Source of the DNA: an uncultured Thermoanaerobaculia bacterium
Lineage (GTDB): Bacteria > Acidobacteriota > Thermoanaerobaculia > Multivoradales > Multivoraceae
Direction of reading: 5' to 3'
DNA: 64,000 nucleotides
NCBI GenBank assembly: GCA_951812325.1
Contig: OX638294.1
Span: 717,136 to 781,135 of the forward strand
The translations under genes and the position numbers were made by a program. Each line of letters starts with the position of its first letter. The stretch's first letter is position 1. The notes beneath the pieces were generated by a model. The model did no database searches. It was not told the DNA's origin and worked only from the letters and a program-made list of their open reading frames with translations. Positions 19,313-27,839 of the stretch are shown piece by piece.

Positions 19313-20710
19313 ATGCCGAGCCCGCTACCCCGCCTTCGGTCACCTGGTTGGCTCTGCATCCTCCTGGGCCTCGCGGCGGCGGCAGGCGGCCCCGCGCGTG
19401 CGGCTGCCGCCGATCCGCTGGCGATCGAACGCGGCGCCGTGATCTACCGCCAGGGAACGTGTCCCGTTTGCCACCACTGGCAGGGGCAGGGCAACCGTCG
19501 CGGCCCGGACCTGACGGACGACGAGTGGCTCCACGGCGACGGCTCGCTGACGGCCGTGCGCCAGGCGATCGAAACCGGGTTCCGGCACGGCGCCGGCCGT
19601 CGCTTCCGCGGCAAGTACGAGATGTGGCCGTTCGGCGGCATGGATCTCGACGAACCCGACGTTGATGCCCTGACCGCCTACGTGTGGTCCCTCCACCGCC
19701 GGCGTCGCGCCGCGGAGACCCTGACCCGGGAGGTGGTCAGCCGCATCGCCTTCGGTTCCGGCGCCGATCAGGATCGGTCGCAACCGGTCTGGGACACGGT
19801 GCTCGCGCTCCGGCCCCAGCTCATGCTGATGCTCGGCAACAGCGTCCTCGCCGGCACGGACGACATGGACCAACTCCGTCTTCAATACGACAAGCTCGCC
19901 GCGAAACCGGGCTTCGCCGAGTTGCGCGGACAGAGCCGCTTCCTGGCAACCTGGAACGACCTGGACTTCGGCCACGAGGACGGTGGCGCCGATTTCGGGC
20001 AACGCGCCGAGTCGCAGCAGGTGTTCCTGGACTTCTGGGAGGTTCCTCCCGGATCGGCACGGCGCGGGAAACAGGGCATCTACACGTCGCAGCGCTTCGG
20101 ACCGCCGGGACGTCGCCTCCAGGTCATCCTGCTCGATACCCGCTACCACCGCGGACCGCTGTGGCGCGTTTCACCCAACGAGGCCGCGGACCGCGAAGCG
20201 CGCGGCATGGGTCCCTACCTGCCCAACGACCACCAACGCGCCCGGATGCTGGGCGAGGAACAGTGGCGTTGGCTCGAGCAGCAGCTCCGTCGGTCGGCCG
20301 ACCTGCGCCTGATCGTGACGAGCATCCCCTTCGTCATGGAGTTCAGCGGCTGGGAGAGCTGGGCCAACATGCCGCTCGAACGAATGCGGCTGATCGACCT
20401 GATTCGGACCACCCGCGCGAACGGCGTCCTCCTGCTCAGCGGCGACACGCCCTGGTCCGAGGTTTCCCGCCTGGACGGGGAGCTCACGTACCCGCTCTGG
20501 GACATCACCTCGAGTTCCCTCAACCGGCGCAGCGGCGGCATCGGCCCGAACCGGCACCGCGTCGGTCCACCCACATCGGAGCCCAACTTCGGCTACATGG
20601 AGATCGACTGGACCCGGGCCGACCCGGCGATCAGGATCGAGTTGCGCACCGTCTCGAACCGGGGCCTGCTGCGCCAGACACTGCGGTTGTCGGAGTTGCA
20701 GCCGAAGTAG
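19313..20710 (+). CDS. cytochrome c domain fused to a PhoD-like domain with degraded metal-site residues
   Basis: 465 aa. The ATG at 19313 gives a signal peptide ending near ARAAAAD. Residues about 35-130 are a monoheme cytochrome c (CPVCH at 50-54, GPDLTDDEW, MWPFGGMD as distal methionine region). Residues about 140-465 align along their whole length with the PhoD-like metallophosphatase subfamily (PVWDTVLALRPQL, AESQQVFLDFW, GIYTSQRFGPPGRRLQVILLDTRY, NFGYMEIDW). The usual metal and catalytic motifs are changed: GDN.Y.. is GNSVLAG (175-181), TWDDHD is TWNDLD (213-218), SGDRH is SGDTP (376-380). An inactive, possibly ligand-binding domain is inferred. Reading frame and codon use are intact, so it is maintained. 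Confidence 0.8.
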   Translation: MPSPLPRLRSPGWLCILLGLAAAAGGPARAAAADPLAIERGAVIYRQGTCPVCHHWQGQGNRRGPDLTDDEWLHGDGSLTAVRQAIETGFRHGAGRRFRGKYEMWPFGGMDLDEPDVDALTAYVWSLHRRRRAAETLTREVVSRIAFGSGADQDRSQPVWDTVLALRPQLMLMLGNSVLAGTDDMDQLRLQYDKLAAKPGFAELRGQSRFLATWNDLDFGHEDGGADFGQRAESQQVFLDFWEVPPGSARRGKQGIYTSQRFGPPGRRLQVILLDTRYHRGPLWRVSPNEAADREARGMGPYLPNDHQRARMLGEEQWRWLEQQLRRSADLRLIVTSIPFVMEFSGWESWANMPLERMRLIDLIRTTRANGVLLLSGDTPWSEVSRLDGELTYPLWDITSSSLNRRSGGIGPNRHRVGPPTSEPNFGYMEIDWTRADPAIRIELRTVSNRGLLRQTLRLSELQPK

Positions 20711-20930
20711 ACGCGGCGCAGGTTCGGAAGAACACGCAGGAACGGGCGACGACGTTCCTCCGGCTGTGGCGCATTGGCGGGCGCGGTCGGATCGATGCAG
20801 GCGGCGCGGAAGGGCCTGCGCGAGACGGCGCCGCATCACGTTCGGGAAGTACAGGCGCCTGTTCCCGCGTCTGCGAAGCGCCTGTTCGACGACTCCGCGG
20901 GTGTGGACCGGGTCGCAACGTGATGCGCAC

Positions 20931-22004
20931 TCATTCGATCAGCTGCCTTGCTTCCCAAGCCCGCACCTTGCGGTTCGCTTCGTCGAAGATGCGCTCGTAG
21001 TTGCCGATCGTCAACGCGTGCAGCGTGGCTTCGCTGAGCCGTTCCCGGAGCGGCTCGTAGTCGCGCCACGTCTTCAAGTACTTGTCGCGGTCCCCCGGTG
21101 CAACGGAATCCGTCCCGAAGAGGAACCGGTCGGGGTGGCGTTCCAGCAGCGCAGCCCAGGCCCCAAGCGCGGCCTCGTCCCGGACGATGTACTTCGCGAC
21201 TTCGTCCCACGACAGGTCGCAGTGCACATGGGAGAACGCCTCGTCAAAGAGCAACGCGTCAAGCAGCTCCACGTGGTTCCCGGCGGGCGCCACGAACCGG
21301 CCCAGCCCGGTGTGAGCCCAGATGATCGTGACGTCGGAGTGGGTCCCAAAGAGCTCCCGCACCGGCGCCAGGTGGACCGGCTCGTGCGCCTGCGTGGGCA
21401 GCACGACATCGATGTCGTTGTGGAAGATGACCGCCAGACCCACCTCGGCAGCGAAGTCGAACACCCGGTCGAGTGCCGGGTTCCGCAGACTCGCCGTGTG
21501 ACCGAGAATCTTCGACGTCACGAACTCCTTGTGAATCGAGAACTCCCCGATTCCCGAGAACACGCCCGGATAGTGTTCAAGCACGCGCCGGATGTGGTCC
21601 GCGGCGTACATGTCCGTCGGATTGAACCCCGTGATCATCGGGTCGAAGCGGGCCTGGTCCTCCGGCGGCAGCAACTGGTACTCCTCGGCGATGATCGCGT
21701 CGACGAACGAGTAGTAGTAGAGCGCCGCATCCGAGTGCAGGTAGTAGTCGGGCGCCCGCTCACCCGACTCGAAGTAGTCCCACTTCTGCTGCAGCGGGAT
21801 GCCGAAGACGGCCGTGCGGCCGACTTCGTTGCCCGCCGTTTCAAGGAACTCGCCGAGCGTGATCCCGCGCTGGACGTAGTTCGTCAGATGGAAGTGGACG
21901 TCGTGGAACGACGGCCCCTTCCCCTCCGGCTCCTCCGCCCCGGCCGCGGGAACCGCGGTCCAGGCGAAGGCCAGAACGGCTACAGCGGCAACAGGCGCCT
22001 TCAA
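20931..22004 (-). CDS. secreted amidohydrolase family protein (TIM barrel)
   Basis: 357 aa. A TTG start at 22004 is chosen because GGGAGG lies at ideal distance and the product then starts with a signal peptide (KAPVAAVAVLAFAWTAVPAAGAEE). The fold is amidohydrolase-2: DVHFHLTNY supplies the HxH metal pair, later histidines occur in VIFHNDIDV and WAHTGLGRF, and LFGTDSVAP supplies the metal-binding or catalytic Asp. Family members hydrolyse or decarboxylate diverse substrates; the export signal suggests a periplasmic one. A 220 bp gap to the upstream convergent gene holds no recognisable gene. Confidence 0.78.
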   Translation of the reverse strand: MKAPVAAVAVLAFAWTAVPAAGAEEPEGKGPSFHDVHFHLTNYVQRGITLGEFLETAGNEVGRTAVFGIPLQQKWDYFESGERAPDYYLHSDAALYYYSFVDAIIAEEYQLLPPEDQARFDPMITGFNPTDMYAADHIRRVLEHYPGVFSGIGEFSIHKEFVTSKILGHTASLRNPALDRVFDFAAEVGLAVIFHNDIDVVLPTQAHEPVHLAPVRELFGTHSDVTIIWAHTGLGRFVAPAGNHVELLDALLFDEAFSHVHCDLSWDEVAKYIVRDEAALGAWAALLERHPDRFLFGTDSVAPGDRDKYLKTWRDYEPLRERLSEATLHALTIGNYERIFDEANRKVRAWEARQLIE

Positions 22005-22130
22005 TGACTCAGCCTCCCAGGCACCGAACACCGAGTCTGCAGGGTTCTCTCGACATTGCGTACCCGGAGCGCACAGGCTTGCGCGGCGAGTCGCGCCGCC
22101 CACCGGCGCCACCACGCGATCCGCCCGGTC

Positions 22131-23537
22131 TCAGCTCGTCACGCTCTCCTGTGCCGCCTTCGCCGCCTGCATGTCGTCCTCGTCCGGCATGAGGATGAAC
22201 TCGGGGTATGACTCGATGCCGAGTTCGGCCATGTCCTGGCCGAGTTCCTCGACCTTGGCCGAGACTCGCACGCCCATCGTCTTCTCGATCACCCACCACA
22301 CGAGCATGGAGATCCCGAAGACGAAGACGCCGATGGCCACGATGCCGATGAGCTGATTGACGAAGTTGCCGCCGGCCGCGATGCACACCGCGAGCGTGCC
22401 CCAGATGCCGGCGAACAGGTGGACCGGAACGGCGCCGACGACGTCGTCCAGCTTCATCCGCTCGAGCAGCCTCATGCCGGCGACCGTGACCACCCCGCCG
22501 ACGGCGCCGATGAGCAAGGCCCAGTGGTGGCCGACGAGGTCGGGTCCGGCGGTCACGCCGACCAATCCCCCGAGCGCGCCGTTGAGCACCGCCAGAAGGT
22601 CGACGCGGCCCAGCAGCGGCCGCGACAGGACGAGCGCCGCCACGACGCCCGCGGCGGCGCCCAGGTTCGTGTTGATCAACAGGTTGCCCATCGCCGTCGC
22701 GTCGGCGGCGCCACCGAGCGCAAGCTGGGAGCCGCCGTTGAATCCGAACCAGCCCAGCCAGAGAATGAACACGCCGAGGGTGACGATCGGCACATTCGAG
22801 GGCGGCGTGACCTTGACGCTGCCGTCGGAACGGAACTTGTTGCGCCGCGCTCCGACCATGATGATGCCGGCCAGCGCCGCCCAGCCACCGGTCGAGTGGA
22901 CGATCGTGGAGCCGGCAAAGTCCTGGAACCCGAGCTCGGCCAGCCAGCCGCCGCCCCAGGTCCAGGCGCCAACGACCGGGTAGATGACCGCGGTAAGCAC
23001 GGCGGTGAAAGCGAGGAACGACCAGAGCTTGACCCGCTCGGCCAGCGCGCCCGAAACGATGGACGCCGTGGTGGCCACGAAGGTCATCTGGAAGAACCAG
23101 CTCGACATCTCCGAGTAGCCGCTTGCCGTGACCGCCGCGGTCTTGTCCGCATCGCCGCCCAGCAGTGCCATCTCGTCCGCCGACGCCTCGAAGAAGGGCG
23201 TGATCGAACCGATCCAGCCGCTCACGTCGACATACATCAGGTTGTAGCCGATCGCGTAGTAGGCGATCCCGGCGATCGAGTAGAGACCGATGTTCTTCAG
23301 GCAGATGACGGACGCGTTCTTGGTCCTGACCGAGCCCGCCTCGAGCATCGTGAAGCCGGCGCACATCCACATGATGAACGCGCCCCAGACCAGGAACGCG
23401 TACGTATTGAAGACGTAGGTCGCCTCCCCGGACACCTGGGCGCCCGCCGCCGACGCGACGAGCAGAAGCACGACGCCGGCAAGGAGCACCTTGGCGGCGG
23501 TCCGTCGTGACAAAGGCGGCTTGAACTGGAGCTTCAT
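22131..23537 (-). CDS. amt: ammonium transporter (Amt/MEP family)
   Basis: 468 aa from the ATG at 23537, preceded by GGAGGG. A cleavable signal (ending ASAAGAQ) is followed by about eleven transmembrane helices. Family signatures are present: WMCAGFTMLEAGSVRTKN, DFAGSTIVHSTGGWAALAG with the first pore histidine, and LNGALGGLVGVTAG. The C-terminal cytoplasmic tail is rather long (EFILMPDEDDMQAAKA) and may bind PII. It conducts NH4+/NH3 into the cell. No glnB/glnK gene is adjacent; the next gene upstream is a small membrane protein. A TACAAT hexamer on the minus strand (23633-23628) is a fair -10 candidate, without a clear -35. Confidence 0.95.
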   Translation of the reverse strand: MKLQFKPPLSRRTAAKVLLAGVVLLLVASAAGAQVSGEATYVFNTYAFLVWGAFIMWMCAGFTMLEAGSVRTKNASVICLKNIGLYSIAGIAYYAIGYNLMYVDVSGWIGSITPFFEASADEMALLGGDADKTAAVTASGYSEMSSWFFQMTFVATTASIVSGALAERVKLWSFLAFTAVLTAVIYPVVGAWTWGGGWLAELGFQDFAGSTIVHSTGGWAALAGIIMVGARRNKFRSDGSVKVTPPSNVPIVTLGVFILWLGWFGFNGGSQLALGGAADATAMGNLLINTNLGAAAGVVAALVLSRPLLGRVDLLAVLNGALGGLVGVTAGPDLVGHHWALLIGAVGGVVTVAGMRLLERMKLDDVVGAVPVHLFAGIWGTLAVCIAAGGNFVNQLIGIVAIGVFVFGISMLVWWVIEKTMGVRVSAKVEELGQDMAELGIESYPEFILMPDEDDMQAAKAAQESVTS

Positions 23538-23857
23538 CTTTACCCTCCGGCTGTTGGTGGAGGCCCGCCCCCTCTCTCGAGGACCTGAACGGCGCGGCCC
23601 GATCGCGTTCACACGCGGCGCGTGAGCATTGTAGCGTCCGGTACGGCCCTCCGGCGACGACGTGGATCCGCAACCAGGACGATTCCAACGTCCGACGCTT
23701 CGCGCCGCGTGCGGGCAGGGCGCCCGCGTTCCTGAGAGCAGAGAGTCGTGCCAGCACCGATCTTCCCACCCAGGAGTGGTTTCCGCACCTCGGACATCGG
23801 AGTTCCCGACGTTGGAACAGCCCTGGGATCCGCAACGGATCCACGCCGAATGCAGCC
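23538..23857. other. 320 bp intergenic region upstream of amt, no gene
   Basis: It holds the amt leader and a candidate -10 (TACAAT on the minus strand at 23633-23628). TTCCAACGTC at 23683-23692 and its exact reverse complement GACGTTGGAA at 23808-23817 form a widely spaced inverted repeat. GGATCCGCAAC occurs twice as a direct repeat near them. No open frame with homology is seen. Confidence 0.5.
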
Positions 23858-24274
23858 TCAGTCGGCGCGCTTGATCAACGCGCCCAGCACCATGCCGCCG
23901 ATGCCGAAGGAGATGATCTCGACCGCCAGCCACATCCAGGCGACGTGGTACGGGAAGTCGCTGATCACCAGGGTCAGGTAGAACTGCTGAAAGCCGATTG
24001 CGGCCCCCAGCAGGATTCCGAAGTGGAGCCCGCCCTTGGCGCCCGCCTGCCAGGACTGGCGGCTGCACGTAAAGAGCACGCTCGCGACGACGCCGAGCAC
24101 CAGAGCGATGACAAGGAACCAGACGATCTGCATGGCCATGCTGTCGGGTTCCTGGACGAACGCCGGCTCATCGACATAGGCGCCGCCGAGCACCAGGCCG
24201 TGCAGTACGAAGTTCACGATGTTCTGGACGAATCCGGCCGCGAGACCGGCAACCACTGCTTTGCCCCAATTCAT
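23858..24274 (-). CDS. small four-helix membrane protein, unknown function
   Basis: 138 aa, ATG at 24274 preceded by the strong AGAGGAGGG. Four hydrophobic segments are visible (KAVVAGLAAGFVQNIVNFVLHG, IVWFLVIALVLGVVASVLF, GGLHFGILLGAAIGFQQFYLTL, MWLAVEIISFGIGGMVLGAL). It resembles small integral membrane proteins annotated as hypothetical in many phyla. It is codirectional with amt after 320 bp, so a separate transcript is likely. Function cannot be inferred. Confidence 0.75.
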   Translation of the reverse strand: MNWGKAVVAGLAAGFVQNIVNFVLHGLVLGGAYVDEPAFVQEPDSMAMQIVWFLVIALVLGVVASVLFTCSRQSWQAGAKGGLHFGILLGAAIGFQQFYLTLVISDFPYHVAWMWLAVEIISFGIGGMVLGALIKRAD

Positions 24275-24341
24275 GCTTTCCCTCCTCTGAAGTAAACGAG
24301 CGCCGCCGACCCGGCGTCCCCGAACCGCCCAAGCCGAACCG

Positions 24342-24556
24342 TCAGGCCAGTATCTCCTCGACCACCCGGCCATGGACGTCGGTGAGACGGAAGTCACGAC
24401 CACTGTAGCGGTACGTCAGCCGCTCGTGGTCGATCCCGAGCTGGTGCAGGATCGTCGCGTTCAGGTCGTGGATGTGCACGCCGCCCGAGACGACGTTGTA
24501 GCAGTGGTCGTCCGTTTCGCCGTACGTCTTCCCCGGCTCGATGCCCGCCCCGGCCC
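24342..24556 (-). pseudogene. C-terminal remnant of a DUF1501 family protein
   Basis: About 70 residues in one frame ([65 protein letters not shown]) match the C-terminus of DUF1501 proteins, which are normally about 450-500 aa and sit with DUF1553/DUF1549 cytochrome genes. Upstream of the segment IEPGKTYG the homology stops abruptly at the ISAs1 remnant, so the 5' six-sevenths of the gene is missing. The native stop codon is retained. Confidence 0.75.
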
Positions 24557-24850
24557 TTCGAGGCCTCTGTCCGTGCAGCCCGCGATGGCTTCGCATCCCG
24601 GTCGAAGGCGGCAAGGTCGTCGAGCAGCTCCCGCCGATTGCCTTTGACCGTCATCAGGTAGAAGCCGCCGCGCTCGACGATCAACCGCGCTGTCGTGCGC
24701 CGCGTATGCAAGGAGTCAAGCGTCACCGCCTGATTCTCGATGTCGAGGCGGCGCAGCAACTCGCGCACACCCTCGATCTCGCCCCCGGCGCCGTCGCAGG
24801 TCTCCTGGCCGCAGACCAGGCCCCGCGCCTTGCGGTACTCCGGCACCCGA
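24557..24850 (-). mobile_element. ISAs1 family transposase remnant
   Basis: On the minus strand an open stretch reads [75 protein letters not shown]. This corresponds to the middle of ISAs1 (H-repeat-associated) transposases, including the DDE-region Asp in VTLDSLHT. Both ends are missing: nothing recognisable lies upstream of VPEYRK, and downstream the frame runs into the DUF1501 tail near 24556. Terminal inverted repeats were not found. The right boundary is approximate. Confidence 0.7.
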
Positions 24851-25172
24851 TGCAGGAACTTACTGGCTCAGCGCTGTCCAGCGCCGCCGTCAGGCCGGAG
24901 ACGACGCCCTCCAGCCCGCGGCAGGGCCCAAGGGCAGAGGGCCCCAGGAAGGCTGTCGGCAAGCGACGTCCGGCGCCAACTCATCGTCCAACGCCCAAAC
25001 GGAGCGCAGCCGACCGCAGCGAGCGCTTCACCCTCCATCGATCTGCCAAGCGCGGGCGGCCCCTGCGACCCTCTCCCCTGAGACCCAAGCGGGCGGGCGC
25101 CGGCGCCGCCGCCGGGGCCGCCGCGGCAGGCGGCGGTACACTGCGCCCAACGCCTACGGCACGGGACACGGC
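24851..25172. other. 322 bp between the ISAs1 remnant and a truncated flavin enzyme gene
   Basis: No gene is supported. The sequence is GC-rich with low-complexity GCC/GGC runs near 25095-25135. It may contain remains of the IS flank and of a promoter for the plus-strand genes that follow. Confidence 0.4.
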
Positions 25173-25511
25173 ATGGACTTCGGCATCTGCGTCGCCAGCA
25201 AGATCGACGACATCGGGTACATCGAGCGGGCGGAGGCGCTCGGGTACAGCCACGCCTGGATCGCGGACAGCCAGATGATCTGGTCGGACTGCTACGCGGT
25301 GCTGGCGCTGGCGGCGGAGCGGACGAGCCGGATCAGGCTCGGCACCGGGGTCGCGATCACGGGTACCCGGATCGCACCGGTCACGGCGCACAGCATCGCG
25401 ACGATCAACCGGATCGAGGCCGGGCTCGATCAGCTCATGCTGCTGCCGTCTCTTGCCACGCAGGAGCGGGTGATCGGCCAGTTCCACGACGAGGTGTTGG
25501 CCCACCTCTAG
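25173..25511 (+). pseudogene. LLM class flavin-dependent oxidoreductase with large in-frame internal deletion
   Basis: 112 codons. Residues 1-78 are the start of a luciferase-like monooxygenase (MDFGICVASKIDD, ALGYSHAWIADSQMIWSDCY, TSRIRLGTGVAI, PVTAHSIATINR). From about residue 80 the sequence jumps to a typical C-terminus of the same family (AGLDQLMLLPSLATQER, FHDEVL) and its stop. Intact family members have about 320-340 aa, so some 200 codons of the barrel are missing while the frame is preserved. The product could not form the TIM barrel; it is most likely a pseudogene formed by deletion. Confidence 0.7.
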
Positions 25512-25521
25512 CGCGCGCGAG

Positions 25522-25641
25522 ATGACCTGCCTGTTCCTCATCCTTCACGTCAGCGCGCTCGTCGTGCAGCCGCTGGCGCTGTTCGTGACGATCCCCCTCC
25601 ACATCATCGCGTCCGTCATCGCGAAAAAGAAGGACTCGTAG
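25522..25641 (+). CDS. 39-aa single-span membrane microprotein
   Basis: The ATG at 25522, ten bases after the truncated flavin enzyme stop, opens a 39-codon frame ending in TAG. The product begins MTCLFLILHVSALVVQPLAL and continues with one long hydrophobic stretch, then a basic tail ending AKKKD-Ser. This matches the design of small inner-membrane proteins. Codon third positions are GC-biased. I do not recognise a named family. Function unknown. Confidence 0.5.
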   Translation: MTCLFLILHVSALVVQPLALFVTIPLHIIASVIAKKKDS

Positions 25642-25669
25642 GGCCGTCAGGCCCGCGTACGATCACGCG

Positions 25670-26776
25670 ATGTTGCTGCTGGTCCTGCCCTGGGACGCCG
25701 AGGCCCAGGCCTCCGCCGAGTGGTGGTACCTCCGCCGCTGGCTCGTCGGCGAGGCGCGCGCCGTCTTCGGCAATGTCGAGGTGGTGTCGGAGCTGCCGGC
25801 GAGACTGCCGGACGGCGCCCAGGCGGCACTGATCCTGGCGTCCTGCCGCGTCCTGATCGGCCGCGCCTCCCTGAGTCGAATGCGCGAGCAACTGACCGGA
25901 GGCGCCCGCCCCGACTGCGGCGCCGTCTACGCGACCGACCTGACGACGACCGGCCCGGAGGCGAGCAACGACCTGTTCACCCTGGCCGATTACGAACTTG
26001 CAGAGTCCGCCTGGCTCGCCGACGACGCTGCGGAATCGTCGTTCGAACCGCCCCCGCAAGGTGCGAGTCCTGCCGTCCTGCTGTCCCGCGACGCCTGTGC
26101 CAGGTGGGCGGCGGGCGAACAACCGGATGGCCCACGCTCGGGCCTCTGCTACGAGTTCATCGACTACTACGGCGGCGAGCGCGCCGACGTCCTGCCCCTG
26201 CTGCCCGAGGACCTCGGACCCGCGTCGTCCGTCCTGGAAATCGGCTGCGGACGCGGAGCAACCGCGGCACTGATCAAGCAGCGCTTCGGCTGCCGGGTGG
26301 TCGGGCTCGAACTGAATCCCGAGGCAGCCGCGGCCGCCGAAAGCCGGCTCGACTTGATGATCCGCGGCGATGTCCAGGAGGTCGAACCCGGCGAAACCTT
26401 CGACGCGATCGTCGCCTTCGAGCTGTTCGAGCATCTGACCAATGGTCAGGCGTTCCTTGAACGCGCGGCAACCTGGCTTTGTCCCGGCGGCCGGATCGTG
26501 CTCTCGGTACCCAACGTCGGTCACTACTCCGTCGTCGAGGACCTGATCGCCGGGCGCTGGGACTACATCCCCATGGGCCTGCTCTGCGCCACGCACGTCC
26601 GGTTCTTCACCCGCCGCACCCTGGAGGACTGGCTGCACGCCGCAGGCTTCGACCGCTACCGGATCGACGCCCAGACGACTCCGCTGCCGAAGCGCATCGA
26701 TGCGCTTCCCGAGTCGCTTTCTCCTGACCGCGACAGTCTGACCACGGCCGGCTTCTACGTTTCGATCTTCAGGTAG
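25670..26776 (+). CDS. class I SAM-dependent methyltransferase with N-terminal extra domain
   Basis: 368 aa. The C-terminal half (about residues 160-368) is a Rossmann-fold methyltransferase: motif I VLEIGCGRGATAALI, post-I acidic VVGLELNPEA, motif IV FDAIVAFELFEHL, then LCPGGRIVLSVPNVGH. The YSVVEDLIAGRWDYIPMGLL and HVRFFT segments match methyltransferases associated with polysaccharide or O-antigen loci. The N-terminal 150 residues (LPWDAEAQASAEWWYLRRWL) look like a separate alpha/beta domain of unknown role. The stop overlaps the convergent glycosyltransferase stop by 8 bp, which suggests a shared cell-surface glycan function, by context only. Confidence 0.8.
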   Translation: MLLLVLPWDAEAQASAEWWYLRRWLVGEARAVFGNVEVVSELPARLPDGAQAALILASCRVLIGRASLSRMREQLTGGARPDCGAVYATDLTTTGPEASNDLFTLADYELAESAWLADDAAESSFEPPPQGASPAVLLSRDACARWAAGEQPDGPRSGLCYEFIDYYGGERADVLPLLPEDLGPASSVLEIGCGRGATAALIKQRFGCRVVGLELNPEAAAAAESRLDLMIRGDVQEVEPGETFDAIVAFELFEHLTNGQAFLERAATWLCPGGRIVLSVPNVGHYSVVEDLIAGRWDYIPMGLLCATHVRFFTRRTLEDWLHAAGFDRYRIDAQTTPLPKRIDALPESLSPDRDSLTTAGFYVSIFR

Positions 26777-27839
26777 GCGGGCGCCGGAACGCCCGCATCA
26801 GCGCTTCGGCCGTCCGTCGCTCCGTGTACGTCTCGGCGATGGCGCGGCCGGCTGCGCCAAGCCTGCCGCGCAGATCCCGGTCGCGCCACAGCCGCTCCAC
26901 CGCCTGGCGAAGGGCCGGGCCGTCTCCAAACGGCACCTTGATCGAAGCCTCGTTGTCCGGATCCAGGTCACGGTGGGAGGGAATGTCCGTCAGCACGCAC
27001 GCCCGGCCGCAGCCCATCGCCTCGAGCCCGATCAGGCCGAAGCCCTCGAGCGGCGACGACGGCCCGATGCACAGGTCGACCCCCTGCAAGAGCGCAGGCA
27101 CTTCCGCCGGCGGCACGTGCCTGTGCCGGGCCGCCTCGGGCCACAGGGTCACTTCCTCCTCGTCCGCGTCGAGCGAGAGACGCACCAACTCGATCCCGCC
27201 GCCCGTCTGCTCGAACAGAGGCCGCAGCGCCCGCAGGCACCAGGCCACGCCCTTGACCTCGAGTTCCCAGTGCCCGCTGACCAGCACCCGCAACCGGCCG
27301 TCATCGGCGCGTTCCCGTTCCGGCGGCCGGAACAGGTCCGGCTCGAAGGGCTGCGGTATCCACCACGCTTCGACGCCATGGCCCTCGCGCACCGTGCGGA
27401 GCAGGTGCGGCGACACGACCAGCTTCCGCGCCGGCAGGTCGTAGGCAGCCCGCATCGCCGCGCGAGCGTCCGGCGCCAGCGTGTCGTGGCCCGGCTCGTA
27501 GCCCTGGCAGAGGTGGCAGGCCAGCCGTTCAGCGATCTCGAGCGCCGCGACGACGGTCGGCGCCAGCGTACCGACCGCCACGTCCACCCGCGGCAGGAAT
27601 CGGCGTTCGAGCGCCGGCGCCTGCCGGTAGAAGGCGCGGGCGCCCTCGAACCAGTCCGGACAGGGATCGGGCGAATGGACCGTGACCTCGACCCCGAGCC
27701 GACTCAAGGCCCGGGCGTGCTGGAAGACGACCTTGACGCCACCGTAGAGCGCCGCGCCGGGCAGAAGATAGGCGACCTTCAGACCCCAAGACTCCTCACG
27801 CGACGATCCCCAGCGGCGGCCGCGTCCGGTAGGCGCCAC
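26769..27839 (-). CDS. glycosyltransferase family 4 (GT-B fold)
   Basis: 356 aa from the first ATG. Conserved sequence begins at residue 20 (LKVAYLLPGAALYGGVKVVF), and a CTG at 27782 with GAGGAG nine bases before it is an attractive alternative start; the ATG start overlaps the upstream gene by 44 bp. The protein has the two-domain GT-B architecture: N-terminal GGVKVVFQHARAL, C-terminal GPSSPLEGFGLIGLEAMGCG with the EX7E-type nucleotide-sugar site, then VPFGDGPALRQAVERL. It likely transfers a sugar from an NDP-sugar to a cell-surface glycan. Donor and acceptor unknown. Confidence 0.85.
   Translation of the reverse strand: MAPTGRGRRWGSSREESWGLKVAYLLPGAALYGGVKVVFQHARALSRLGVEVTVHSPDPCPDWFEGARAFYRQAPALERRFLPRVDVAVGTLAPTVVAALEIAERLACHLCQGYEPGHDTLAPDARAAMRAAYDLPARKLVVSPHLLRTVREGHGVEAWWIPQPFEPDLFRPPERERADDGRLRVLVSGHWELEVKGVAWCLRALRPLFEQTGGGIELVRLSLDADEEEVTLWPEAARHRHVPPAEVPALLQGVDLCIGPSSPLEGFGLIGLEAMGCGRACVLTDIPSHRDLDPDNEASIKVPFGDGPALRQAVERLWRDRDLRGRLGAAGRAIAETYTERRTAEALMRAFRRPPT

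Noticed and set aside
20711..20930. Possible short gene after the cytochrome c-PhoD fusion
   Set aside because: Short frames exist on both strands but none has a ribosome site, motif or reasonable composition.
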